DNA of 30,941 nt. It comes from a virus. Shown here piece after piece: positions 6,623-12,035 of the stretch (the first letter of the stretch is position 1; every line of letters begins with the position of its first letter). Under the pieces are notes generated by a model, which worked only from the letters and a program-made list of their open reading frames with translations, was not told the DNA's origin and did not search any database. The stretch spans positions 1 to 30,941 of the IMG/VR virus record IMGVR_UViG_3300030406_000634. The stretch is one strand, 5' to 3'. The position numbers and the translations under genes were made by a program.

Positions 6623-6648
6623 AGTTCTCTCCATTAAATTTATAACAC

Positions 6649-6736
6649 CTCGAAAAGCACTACGATTTCCAAGCGTCAAGGTCGCAACGCGCCGAAGGGA
6701 AACCTTGATGCGAGATGGAAATCATGTGCTATCGAG
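6649..6736. ncRNA. Long four-helix hairpin; candidate structured RNA or leader element
   Basis: Nested pairs are visible: 6649-6653 with 6732-6736 (CTCGA/TCGAG), 6656-6660 with 6726-6730 (AGCAC/GTGCT), 6664-6671 with 6716-6723 (GATTTCCA/TGGAAATC), and 6673-6682 with 6702-6711 (GCGTCAAGGT/ACCTTGATGC, one G-U). That is 28 pairs in 88 bases. The strand is unresolved: 6675:6709 is a G-U pair only on the + strand, while 6663:6724 is one only on the - strand. As a - strand RNA it would be the leader of the gene at 6362-6622. Confidence 0.45.
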
Positions 6737-6846
6737 ATCAAATTTTGATTAACAAATCATTCATAAACTTGCGTAAGTAACATTGCGCTGGCGCGGCAAC
6801 ACTCTCGCTAACGCGACCTCCCACCGATGTAGTGAGTGAGTGTGCT
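6737..6846. other. Non-coding segment with GC-rich hairpins
   Basis: No convincing gene is present. After an AT-rich spacer (6737-6780) the sequence becomes GC-rich against the genome background. TTGCGC at 6783-6788 pairs with GC-G-GCAA at 6793-6799. ACACTC at 6799-6804 pairs with GAGTGT at 6838-6843, enclosing a small hairpin TCGC-TAAC-GCGA (6805-6816). The segment ends against the 6847-6888 terminator, so on the + strand it could be the 3' part of a roughly 240-base RNA starting near 6649. Confidence 0.35.
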
Positions 6847-6888
6847 AAACCAGTTGTGGGTTGGCTTGGCTCGGCACAACTGGTTTTT
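6847..6888. terminator. Intrinsic terminator with 12-bp perfect stem
   Basis: AAACCAGTTGTG (6847-6858) pairs with CACAACTGGTTT (6875-6886) around a 16-base loop. On the + strand the stem ends in a run of five T (6884-6888). On the - strand the stem ends GGTTT and follows immediately after the stop codon of the micro-gene at 6887-6955. It can therefore serve both directions, with the better U-tract rightward. Confidence 0.7.
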
Positions 6889-6955
6889 ACACCGCTATAT
6901 GACACAAGATGATTATGCCAATAGCTATTACAATGATGTTAAATAAGTCTGTCAT
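6887..6955 (-). CDS. One-helix membrane microprotein, 22 aa
   Basis: ATG 6955 lies five bases after GAGG (TTGAGGTAATC), a strong ribosome binding site. The 22 codons begin MTDLFNIIVIAIGIII and end with HIAV, so nearly the whole peptide is one transmembrane helix with an acidic N-terminal tip. The TAA at 6887-6889 directly abuts the stem of the 6847-6888 terminator, as expected for the last gene of a transcript. It lies 56 bases downstream of the 250-aa gene. It could be a small inhibitor, holin-like or signalling peptide, but no family is recognised. Confidence 0.5.
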   Translation of the reverse strand: MTDLFNIIVIAIGIIILCHIAV

Positions 6956-6974
6956 GATTACCTCAATGTAATGA

Positions 6975-6999
6975 GAGCCACCCCAGTATGAGGTGACTC
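6975..6999 (-). other. 8-bp stem-loop between the 250-aa gene and the microprotein gene
   Basis: On the - strand GAGTCACC and GGTGGCTC pair over eight positions including one G-U; on the + strand that position would be a C-A mismatch, so the structure fits a leftward RNA. No U-tract follows. It may be an RNA processing or stability element rather than a terminator. Confidence 0.4.
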
Positions 7000-7011
7000 C
7001 CAATGTTATAG

Positions 7012-7764
7012 TTATACGTTGTTAGATTCTGGAGATTCATCAGCTTCATGCTTCTGAGTCACCTCATTGTTTTGACCATTCAAGACAGATTGGATAAGTT
7101 TTTCTCTGTCTAGATCCTCTAACAATTTAGCACCTGACTTTGCAGATTGCTCAGAATATGTTTCGTATTGCTCTCCAGTAGTTGCTAAGTACCACATCTC
7201 GATAACCTTAGTGATTCTTAGATTATCTTGTGCAGTACTTATGTTAGTCTTACCAACTTTAGAAAGATGTCGTAACTGTTCGTCAGTATCACTGTTTTTG
7301 CCTAATGCTCGGTCAATGATACGTCGTTCAGCTTTGGCTACTTGGTTACCTCCAATGTTTAACTGTCTGGTAATAGCATCATTAAACTGACCATTCTTAT
7401 CAGTCTTACGAGTACCCCAAAGTAAAGATTCCCAATATGGAACAGCTGACATTTTGCCAACTGGAATCATCTCATCAGTTTCTTCCCATATGGTATTACC
7501 AAGAGAATCTTTACCATTAGCCTTTTTATGAATATGTGTTTGACTATCAATGTCATACTGCATCTCATATGGATTATGTACTAAGTCATTACCCATCATG
7601 TGATTAAGTACATGAAGCATGCAGACCTCAACTGATAGTTTAGACAATGCACTCTGTACAGTTTTACTATCATACTCCTTATTGAGTTCTGTATAATCAT
7701 TAACTAATTCATCCTTACTAAATCTAGTACTTGTTACTTCTACATTATTATTATCTAAAGCCAT
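7012..7764 (-). CDS. Unknown protein, 250 aa, next to the control region
   Basis: The start is secure: AGGAGGTCATA before ATG 7764. The protein is hydrophilic and mostly helical. It has a polar N-terminus, a central region with IWEETDEMIPVGKMSAVPYW (about 93-112) and INGG-like QLNIGGNQVAKAERRIIDRAL, and a long acidic, Asn-rich C-terminal tail. I recognise no enzyme, HTH or membrane motif. It is separated from the rest of the leftward genes by non-coding structured DNA and lies next to the divergent control region. That placement is typical of a phage regulator or first-expressed host-takeover protein, but this is inference from position alone. Confidence 0.7.
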   Translation of the reverse strand: MALDNNNVEVTSTRFSKDELVNDYTELNKEYDSKTVQSALSKLSVEVCMLHVLNHMMGNDLVHNPYEMQYDIDSQTHIHKKANGKDSLGNTIWEETDEMIPVGKMSAVPYWESLLWGTRKTDKNGQFNDAITRQLNIGGNQVAKAERRIIDRALGKNSDTDEQLRHLSKVGKTNISTAQDNLRITKVIEMWYLATTGEQYETYSEQSAKSGAKLLEDLDREKLIQSVLNGQNNEVTQKHEADESPESNNV

Positions 7765-7850
7765 TATGACCTCCTATATTAAAATTAAAATGAAGTACAC
7801 ACACAACGATATGTACAGGTTCAAAAGCCTATAAATCTGACATGGTTCTC

Positions 7851-8009
7851 AATACCGAAACAACTCCGCGAGTTGCTTGGTGCAGAAAAGGGGACAAAGT
7901 TTTTGACACAGCCGAGATATGCAGAAAAGAAACTAAGCAGTGAGTGTGGCAAAAAGTTTGCAAGCAAGGGAGAAATAAATCAGGCTTGCCTTTTCTGGAT
8001 TTCGGTATT
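7851..8009. ncRNA. Closed multi-helix element, candidate structured RNA
   Basis: AATACCGAAA (7851-7860) and TTTCGGTATT (8000-8009) form a perfect 10-bp closing helix. Directly inside it is CAACTC-CGC-GAGTTG (7861-7875). A longer arm pairs 7895-7910 with 7945-7960 (CAAA, TTTTTG and CACA blocks, with G-G and A-G mismatches between). It abuts a fourth helix, 7961-7965 with 7984-7988 (CAAGC/GCTTG). Helices 1 and 2, and 3 and 4, touch without a spacer, as in coaxially stacked RNA junctions. No protein-coding frame here is convincing. Strand and function are unknown. Confidence 0.45.
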
Positions 8010-8255
8010 TAGGTTCTGGCAGATTTGTAGGACGGTCATCATGCCTATGATACAATCGTTAGATGTGTGTGTATTCGTGTCAATTGTGAGTAAGATTCTA
8101 CGATTATCTAAGCGATATGTAACGTAGTGTGTGTTTAGGAACGACGACACACCGAAGTGGAATATTGCTTACCATTCCGAGAACCCGAAGGGCATGCGTC
8201 TGCATTGCATATCCTGACACAAAGCTGGTTACACGAAGTGCAAATATTAAGAATC
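8010..8255. other. Non-coding control region with small GAA-loop hairpins
   Basis: No supported gene is present. Visible pairings are ATCG/TAGAT with ATCTA/CGAT (8055-8064 with 8106-8116), GTGTGT with ACACAC (8127-8132 with 8147-8152), GGAAT with ATTCC (8159-8163 with 8174-8178), CCC-GAA-GGG (8184-8192) and CAC-GAA-GTG (8232-8240). Some of these exclude each other. The segment lies between divergently transcribed arms, so it may hold operators or a replication origin. Confidence 0.35.
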
Positions 8256-8284
8256 TTGAATTAATGTATTGACATGAGTAGAAT
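8256..8284 (+). promoter_or_regulatory. Sigma70-type promoter for the rightward arm
   Basis: TTGAAT (8256-8261) and TAGAAT (8279-8284) are spaced by 17 bases, matching the -35 and -10 consensus at 4 and 5 of 6 positions. A start near 8291 would leave only 6 bases before ATG 8297 or 15 before ATG 8306. An overlapping TTGACA (8269-8274) has only a poor -10 (CAGAAT, 8293-8298) at 18 bases. Confidence 0.5.
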
Positions 8285-8296
8285 TAATGACGCAGA

Positions 8297-8674
8297 ATGA
8301 TCGGCATGGAACTTACAAGGATAACAGACAAACAGAAGAAGCTAGTTGATACACTAGTAGCAAAAGGCTGTAGTGTAAAACAAGCCAGTGAAGAAGCTGG
8401 ATACGCACAAGGAGAATCAGGTAGAGTCAGTGCAAGCAAGGCGTTGAAGACACCACATGTGCAACAGTATATGATGCAACAGATAGCAGACAGTATAGGA
8501 ATCAATGCTACGATAGCCAGTAATAAACTACTAAGACTAGCAAGTGGAGCTAAATCTGAGTATGTACAGCTTGAAGCTAGCAAGGATATACTAGATAGAG
8601 CTGGTTTTAAAGCACCAGATAAAGTAATGCATAGCCATGTAGGCAACATAAACGTTAAGATAGACTTGAGCTGA
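8297..8674 (+). CDS. terS: Terminase small subunit
   Basis: A 125-residue protein with an N-terminal HTH-like region (LTRITDKQKKLVDTLVAKGCSVKQASEEAGYA in outline, residues 6-37). A second helical region, EYVQLEASKDILDRAGF, matches the usual layout of small terminase subunits. It should bind the packaging site and load the large subunit encoded about 1.5 kb downstream. No ribosome binding site is seen before ATG 8297 or ATG 8306; together with the promoter just upstream this suggests a very short or absent leader. ATG 8306 (MELTRITDK) may be the true start. Confidence 0.75.
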   Translation: MIGMELTRITDKQKKLVDTLVAKGCSVKQASEEAGYAQGESGRVSASKALKTPHVQQYMMQQIADSIGINATIASNKLLRLASGAKSEYVQLEASKDILDRAGFKAPDKVMHSHVGNINVKIDLS

Positions 8675-8699
8675 TTATTGTCTGTAAGCTACACAGGTA

Positions 8700-8762
8700 T
8701 AGGGGCTACCCCAAAAAGTAGCACACCTACAAATAACAATGGTATAGCCCTAGCATTTTTTT
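8700..8762 (+). terminator. Possible terminator after the terminase small subunit gene
   Basis: TAGGGGCTA (8700-8708) can pair with TAGCCCTA (8745-8752) with one bulged G, followed by T7 at 8756-8762. A competing hairpin GGGG-CTA-CCCC (8702-8712) uses the same left arm, so the two are mutually exclusive, as in an attenuator. The loop is long, which lowers confidence. Confidence 0.4.
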
Positions 8763-8804
8763 CCAAAAAGGTACTTCATCACAGAAAAGAAAAAGGAGAG
8801 TAAT

Positions 8805-9173
8805 ATGAGAGTAGGAGTTATGATGGCTGGTCTGTTAAAAAAGTTATTGCATACAAAACAGAACGTAGATAGTCTTTCTGAAGAGGAGATAGTCAATGGC
8901 GAAGACACCACTGTGGCAGAGAAAGGGAGGGAAGAATCCCAAAGGCGGTCTAAACGCGGCAGGTCGAAGGTCAGCAAAAGCACAAGGGATGAATCTCAAA
9001 GCACCAGTAAAGTCAGGCGACAATCCTCGAAGAGCAAGCTTTCTAGCAAGAATGGGAAACGCTCGAGGACCGGAATACAAGGACGGAAAGCCGACTCGAC
9101 TTCTTCTCAGTCTAAGAGCATGGGGAGCATCAAGCAAAGCCGACGCACGAAAAAAAGCGGCGGCGATAAGTAA
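8805..9173 (+). CDS. Possible overprinted gene, 122 aa
   Basis: AAAAAGGAGAGTAAT before ATG 8805 is one of the best ribosome binding sites in the window, and the first 30 codons (MRVGVMMAGLLKKLLHTK... with an acidic stretch SEEE) do not overlap another gene. The frame then stays open for 93 more codons across the next gene in a different frame, giving a Ser/Arg/Lys-rich tail with no hydrophobic core. Either the whole product is made, or translation here mainly feeds the next gene. Function unknown. Confidence 0.45.
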   Translation: MRVGVMMAGLLKKLLHTKQNVDSLSEEEIVNGEDTTVAEKGREESQRRSKRGRSKVSKSTRDESQSTSKVRRQSSKSKLSSKNGKRSRTGIQGRKADSTSSQSKSMGSIKQSRRTKKSGGDK

Positions 9174-9204
9174 ACGCAACAAAGCTAAGAAAAAGAAAGG
9201 ATAG
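8896..9204 (+). CDS. Small basic phage protein with WQRKGGKNPKGGLNAAGR motif
   Basis: A 102-residue, strongly basic protein that starts MAKTPLWQRKGGKNPKGGL and contains NAAGRRS, NPRRASFLARM and a Lys-rich tail. This is a recognisable conserved phage family of unknown function (I believe related to DUF6321), often encoded near terminase genes. GAGGAGATAGTCA precedes ATG 8896. It probably binds nucleic acid, judging only from charge. A second open frame (8805-9173) overlaps 278 bases of it. Confidence 0.65.
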   Translation: MAKTPLWQRKGGKNPKGGLNAAGRRSAKAQGMNLKAPVKSGDNPRRASFLARMGNARGPEYKDGKPTRLLLSLRAWGASSKADARKKAAAISKRNKAKKKKG

Positions 9205-9207
9205 CAA

Positions 9208-9366
9208 ATGCCTGGACATTATGGTGGAAACACAATGGGATCAGCTCGAAAGAAAAAGAAAGAGAATGGTTCTAATGGAATGAATGGTTTGACAGCCAAG
9301 CAAAAGACTCTTCCAAAAAATTTACAGATGCTAATTCTCAAGAAGAAAAAGAAGAATGGCAGTTAA
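9208..9366 (+). CDS. Small basic protein, 52 aa
   Basis: ATG 9208 follows AAAGGATAGCAA, three bases after the previous stop. The product starts MPGHYGGNTMGSARKKKK, has a conserved-looking middle (LTAKQKTLPKNLQMLIL) and ends in a Lys run. The pattern K-Q-x-T-L-P-x-x-L-Q is one I associate with short phage proteins between the terminase genes, of unknown function. It overlaps the next gene by 11 bases. Confidence 0.6.
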   Translation: MPGHYGGNTMGSARKKKKENGSNGMNGLTAKQKTLPKNLQMLILKKKKKNGS

Positions 9367-9523
9367 CGAGGCTGGTAATTATACCAAACCAAAGATGCGT
9401 AAGGCTTTATTCAACTCTATAAAAAATAGAGCTGTTCAAGGTACGGCGGCTGGTAAGTGGTCAGCGCGAAAAGCACAACTTCTTGCAAAGCTTTATAAGA
9501 AGCGTGGAGGTGGTTATACCTAG
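9356..9523 (+). CDS. Small basic protein, 55 aa, WSARKAQLLAKLYKKRGGGY type
   Basis: The protein starts MAVNEAGNYTKPKMRKALF and ends with KWSARKAQLLAKLYKKRGGG. Both ends match a widespread short phage family of unknown function, which makes the gene secure despite its size. It is tightly overlapped by its neighbours on both sides. Basic charge suggests nucleic acid binding or a role in the capsid interior, which is inference. Confidence 0.7.
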   Translation: MAVNEAGNYTKPKMRKALFNSIKNRAVQGTAAGKWSARKAQLLAKLYKKRGGGYT

Positions 9524-9809
9524 TGATCCAAAAGTAGGTACTGGGAAAAAACCAAAAGGATCTGGTCGTAGACTTTATACAGATGAGAATCCTAAAGATA
9601 CTGTTTCTATAAAGTATGCAACAGTTGGTGATGCCAGACGTACTGCTAATAAGGTAAAGAAGATTAATAAACCTTATGCGCGAAAGATACAGATACTTAC
9701 TGTTATGGAGCAAAGAAGTAAGTATGGTGGTAAGCCAGAACAAGCACGTATTGCAAAGATGGCAAAGATTCAACTGAGAAAGAAGAAGAATGAAAAAGTC
9801 ACAACGTAG
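9510..9809 (+). CDS. Small basic phage protein, VGTGKKPKGSGRRLYTDENP family
   Basis: The conserved core GTGKKPKGSGRRLYTDENP, then DTVSIKYATVGDAR and YARKIQILTVMEQR, marks a known short phage family of unknown function. The start is uncertain. The only nearby in-frame candidate with a plausible context is GTG 9510, which overlaps the previous gene by 14 bases; TTG 9483 is an alternative. About 99 residues, basic, ending in a Lys-rich tail. It lies inside the terminase small/large gap cassette. Confidence 0.65.
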   Translation: MVIPSDPKVGTGKKPKGSGRRLYTDENPKDTVSIKYATVGDARRTANKVKKINKPYARKIQILTVMEQRSKYGGKPEQARIAKMAKIQLRKKKNEKVTT

Positions 9810-10032
9810 TTTAAAAGCATGGGGGGAACAAGATTGGCAAACCAAAAGTGGCAAGAAGTCTTCCGTGACTGGGGAAAGATATCTACCAAAGAAAGCAATC
9901 CAAGCTCTTTCAGCAGAAGAGTACGCACGAACCACAGCAGAGAAAAGAAAAGCAAAGAAGAAAGGGAAACAATTTTCTTCACAACCAAAAGCAATAGCAA
10001 AAAAGACAGCTCTCTATAGGAGATTCTCATGA
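9790..10032 (+). CDS. Small basic phage protein, 80 aa, GERYLP family
   Basis: The order RSLKAWGEQDW, SGKKSSVTGERYLPKKAI, then AEEYARTTAEKRKAKKKGKQ and SQPKAIAKK is characteristic of a conserved phage family of about 80 residues without known function. It is strongly basic. The start overlaps the previous gene by 20 bases with a purine-rich GAGAAAGAAGAAGA site, and the stop overlaps the next start as ATGA. It probably acts with its neighbours in head assembly or packaging, judging by position only. Confidence 0.7.
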   Translation: MKKSQRSLKAWGEQDWQTKSGKKSSVTGERYLPKKAIQALSAEEYARTTAEKRKAKKKGKQFSSQPKAIAKKTALYRRFS

Positions 10033-10232
10033 GCTTTATAAATAATCTAAAACCAGAAGAACATAGATATTTAAGACGTATAGTTAAAGAAATACACTTT
10101 CAATACTTTGATAAGAAACATGGAGCTTCTTTCGTCACTAATAAAATGCTGGATAACATAATAGAAAATATTGGACCTGAAGTTGCAGAGTCAATGATAA
10201 GAACTGGTGTAGATAAAGGTGACAGAGTTTAA
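10029..10232 (+). CDS. Hypothetical protein, 67 aa, upstream of terL
   Basis: A helical 67-residue protein (LKPEEHRYLRRIVKEIHFQYF, quoted in part: PEEHRYLRRIVKEIH) unlike the basic neighbours in being nearly neutral. AGGAGATTCTC precedes ATG 10029. It overlaps terL by 14 bases, so the two are probably translated in a coupled way. Similar short proteins precede terL in related phages, but no function is known to me. Confidence 0.65.
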   Translation: MSFINNLKPEEHRYLRRIVKEIHFQYFDKKHGASFVTNKMLDNIIENIGPEVAESMIRTGVDKGDRV

Positions 10233-11739
10233 GTACAAGCCTGACGGCAATGTTCTAAAAAGTTTTATGAAGGATGATAGTTTCTTTCGTGGTATCCGCG
10301 GCCCAGTTGGTTCTGGTAAATCTGTTGGATGCTGTGTCGAAGTATTCCGAAGGGCATTAGAACAGAAGCCAAATGATGATGGGGTGCGTAAATCTCGATG
10401 GGCTGTTATCCGAAACACCAATCCCCAGCTAAGAACTACAACAATAAAGACTTGGTTAGACTGGTTTCCAGAATCAGATTGGGGAAACTTTCACTGGTCT
10501 GTTCCTTACACTCACCACATAAAAAGAAATGATCTAGACCTAGAGGTAATTTTTTTAGCCTTAGATAGACCAGAAGATGTAAAGAAACTTCTATCCCTTG
10601 AACTTACTGGTATCTGGATTAACGAAGCAAGAGAGATTCCAAAAAGTATAGTTGATGCATGTACTATGCGTGTTGGTAGATATCCAAGTATGCGAGAGGG
10701 TGGTGCTAGTTGGTCTGGTGTTATCTGTGATACTAACGCACCAGAAGAAGATCATTGGTGGGCTATTATGGCTGGAGAAGTTCCTATACCAGATCACATA
10801 CCTCGAGAACAGGCGGCGATGTTGGTAAAGCCTGATAACTGGAAATTTTTTATTCAACCCCCAGCTATGATAGAAAAATTAAATGACCGCAAAGAAATCA
10901 CTTCTTATTCTCCCAACATTAAAGCAGAAAATAAAAAGAATATTCTAGAGAGTTATTATCCAAACCTTATTCAAGGTAAGACAAAAAACTGGATAGATGT
11001 ATATGTAATGAATCGATTGGGATTAATACAGGAAGGTAAGCCTGTATATCCTGACTTTGTTTCAGAAACACATATAGCAGATGAGGAGATACCTATAGCG
11101 GTGGGCATACCTTTATATGTTGGTATTGACTTTGGGCTAACGCCATCTGCTGTTTTTGGTCAGAAGGTTCGAGGTCGATGGTTGGTACAAGCTGAGATTG
11201 TAGCTGTTGATATGGGTGTAGTTCGTTTTGCTGAGTTACTACGACAAGAAATAGCGACACGATTTAATGGTCTTGATGTATATATTTATGGTGATCCAGC
11301 TGGTGATTTCAGAGCGCAAACAGATGAATCAACTCCTTTTCAGATTCTTAGGGGTGCTGGTCTGAAAGCAGTGCCAGCTCCAAGTAACAGTGTTGATCTA
11401 AGATTAGAGTCTGTTGCTTCTCAGTTAACAAAGATGTCTGAAGGATTACCAGCATTTCTAATTGATAGAAGATGCCCTACGTTAATTAAAGGTTTTCAAG
11501 GTGGCTATTGTTATAGACGCATGCAAGTATCTGGAGAAAGATATGATGATAAACCTGATAAAAATATGTACTCCCATATCCATGATGCCTTACAATATAT
11601 GATGTTAGGAGCTGGAGAAGGCAGAACATTAATAGCTGGTCAAAAACCAGTGAAAGCGTTTAATGCAAGAAAAGGCTTTGATATTTTTAGAAGATCGCCT
11701 ATTAATAGAAAAGGCGGTTCTTTTTGGAACAGATTATAG
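10219..11739 (+). CDS. terL: Terminase large subunit
   Basis: A 506-residue packaging motor. The ATPase half has Walker A GPVGSGKS (28-35), Walker B LTGIWINEA with Glu136, and a DTNAPEEDHW coupling motif (171-180). The RNase H-like nuclease half has GIDFG with Asp304, YGDPAG with Asp358 and HIHDALQYM with Asp455. This is the full set for ATP-driven DNA translocation into the prohead and cutting of concatemers. The start is GTG 10219 inside the previous gene; its ribosome binding site is weak, fitting coupled translation. Full length for the family. Confidence 0.93.
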   Translation: MTEFKYKPDGNVLKSFMKDDSFFRGIRGPVGSGKSVGCCVEVFRRALEQKPNDDGVRKSRWAVIRNTNPQLRTTTIKTWLDWFPESDWGNFHWSVPYTHHIKRNDLDLEVIFLALDRPEDVKKLLSLELTGIWINEAREIPKSIVDACTMRVGRYPSMREGGASWSGVICDTNAPEEDHWWAIMAGEVPIPDHIPREQAAMLVKPDNWKFFIQPPAMIEKLNDRKEITSYSPNIKAENKKNILESYYPNLIQGKTKNWIDVYVMNRLGLIQEGKPVYPDFVSETHIADEEIPIAVGIPLYVGIDFGLTPSAVFGQKVRGRWLVQAEIVAVDMGVVRFAELLRQEIATRFNGLDVYIYGDPAGDFRAQTDESTPFQILRGAGLKAVPAPSNSVDLRLESVASQLTKMSEGLPAFLIDRRCPTLIKGFQGGYCYRRMQVSGERYDDKPDKNMYSHIHDALQYMMLGAGEGRTLIAGQKPVKAFNARKGFDIFRRSPINRKGGSFWNRL

Positions 11740-11748
11740 GAGGTCAAT

Positions 11749-12027
11749 ATGTGCTTTGGCGGCGGTGGTAGTTCAGCTCCTGAACCAGTGAGTGAACCAG
11801 TAAAAGAGCAACAGAAAGCTCAAAAAGAAGAAGAAACCAAAAGAAAAGTAGAACGTAGGCAAGAAGAGAAAGAAGAAACAATTCAAGCCGAAACTCCTAT
11901 AGCAACATCTCTAACATATGAAACTGGTGCAAAAGCTGGTCAAAGAGTTATGAGAGGCAGTAGAGGTAGACGCGCACTATACACTTCTCAAAGAGGTGGC
12001 ATAGGTTATAGAAATCCATTACTCTAG
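11749..12027 (+). CDS. Small protein, 92 aa, MCFGGGGSS N-terminus
   Basis: The protein has a Gly/Ser-rich start (MCFGGGGSSAPEP), a long charged helix rich in Glu, Lys and Gln (residues 18-48), and a basic C-terminus with GSRGRRALYTSQRGGIGYR. AGGAGGTCAAT precedes ATG 11749. Short proteins of this build are common between terL and portal genes in podoviruses; I know no proven function. The cysteine at position 2 is suggestive of a lipid or surface attachment but no signal peptide is present. Confidence 0.65.
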   Translation: MCFGGGGSSAPEPVSEPVKEQQKAQKEEETKRKVERRQEEKEETIQAETPIATSLTYETGAKAGQRVMRGSRGRRALYTSQRGGIGYRNPLL

Positions 12028-12035
12028 GAACTATT

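Noticed and set aside
7851-8009. Considered N4-type virion RNA polymerase promoter hairpins
   Set aside because: No protein of the size or motifs of that polymerase is present, and the helices are longer and differently arranged.
7873-8127. Rightward open frame of 84 codons in the control region
   Set aside because: It starts with TTG, has no ribosome binding site, its composition is not protein-like, and it runs through the arms of the 7851-8009 paired element.
8284-8649. Leftward 121-codon hydrophobic frame opposite terS
   Set aside because: Shadow of a well-supported terminase gene, without a start signal of its own.
9417-9935. Leftward 172-codon frame opposite the small basic genes
   Set aside because: It is antisense to four recognisable genes; its hydrophobic composition is the mirror of Lys/Arg-rich codons.
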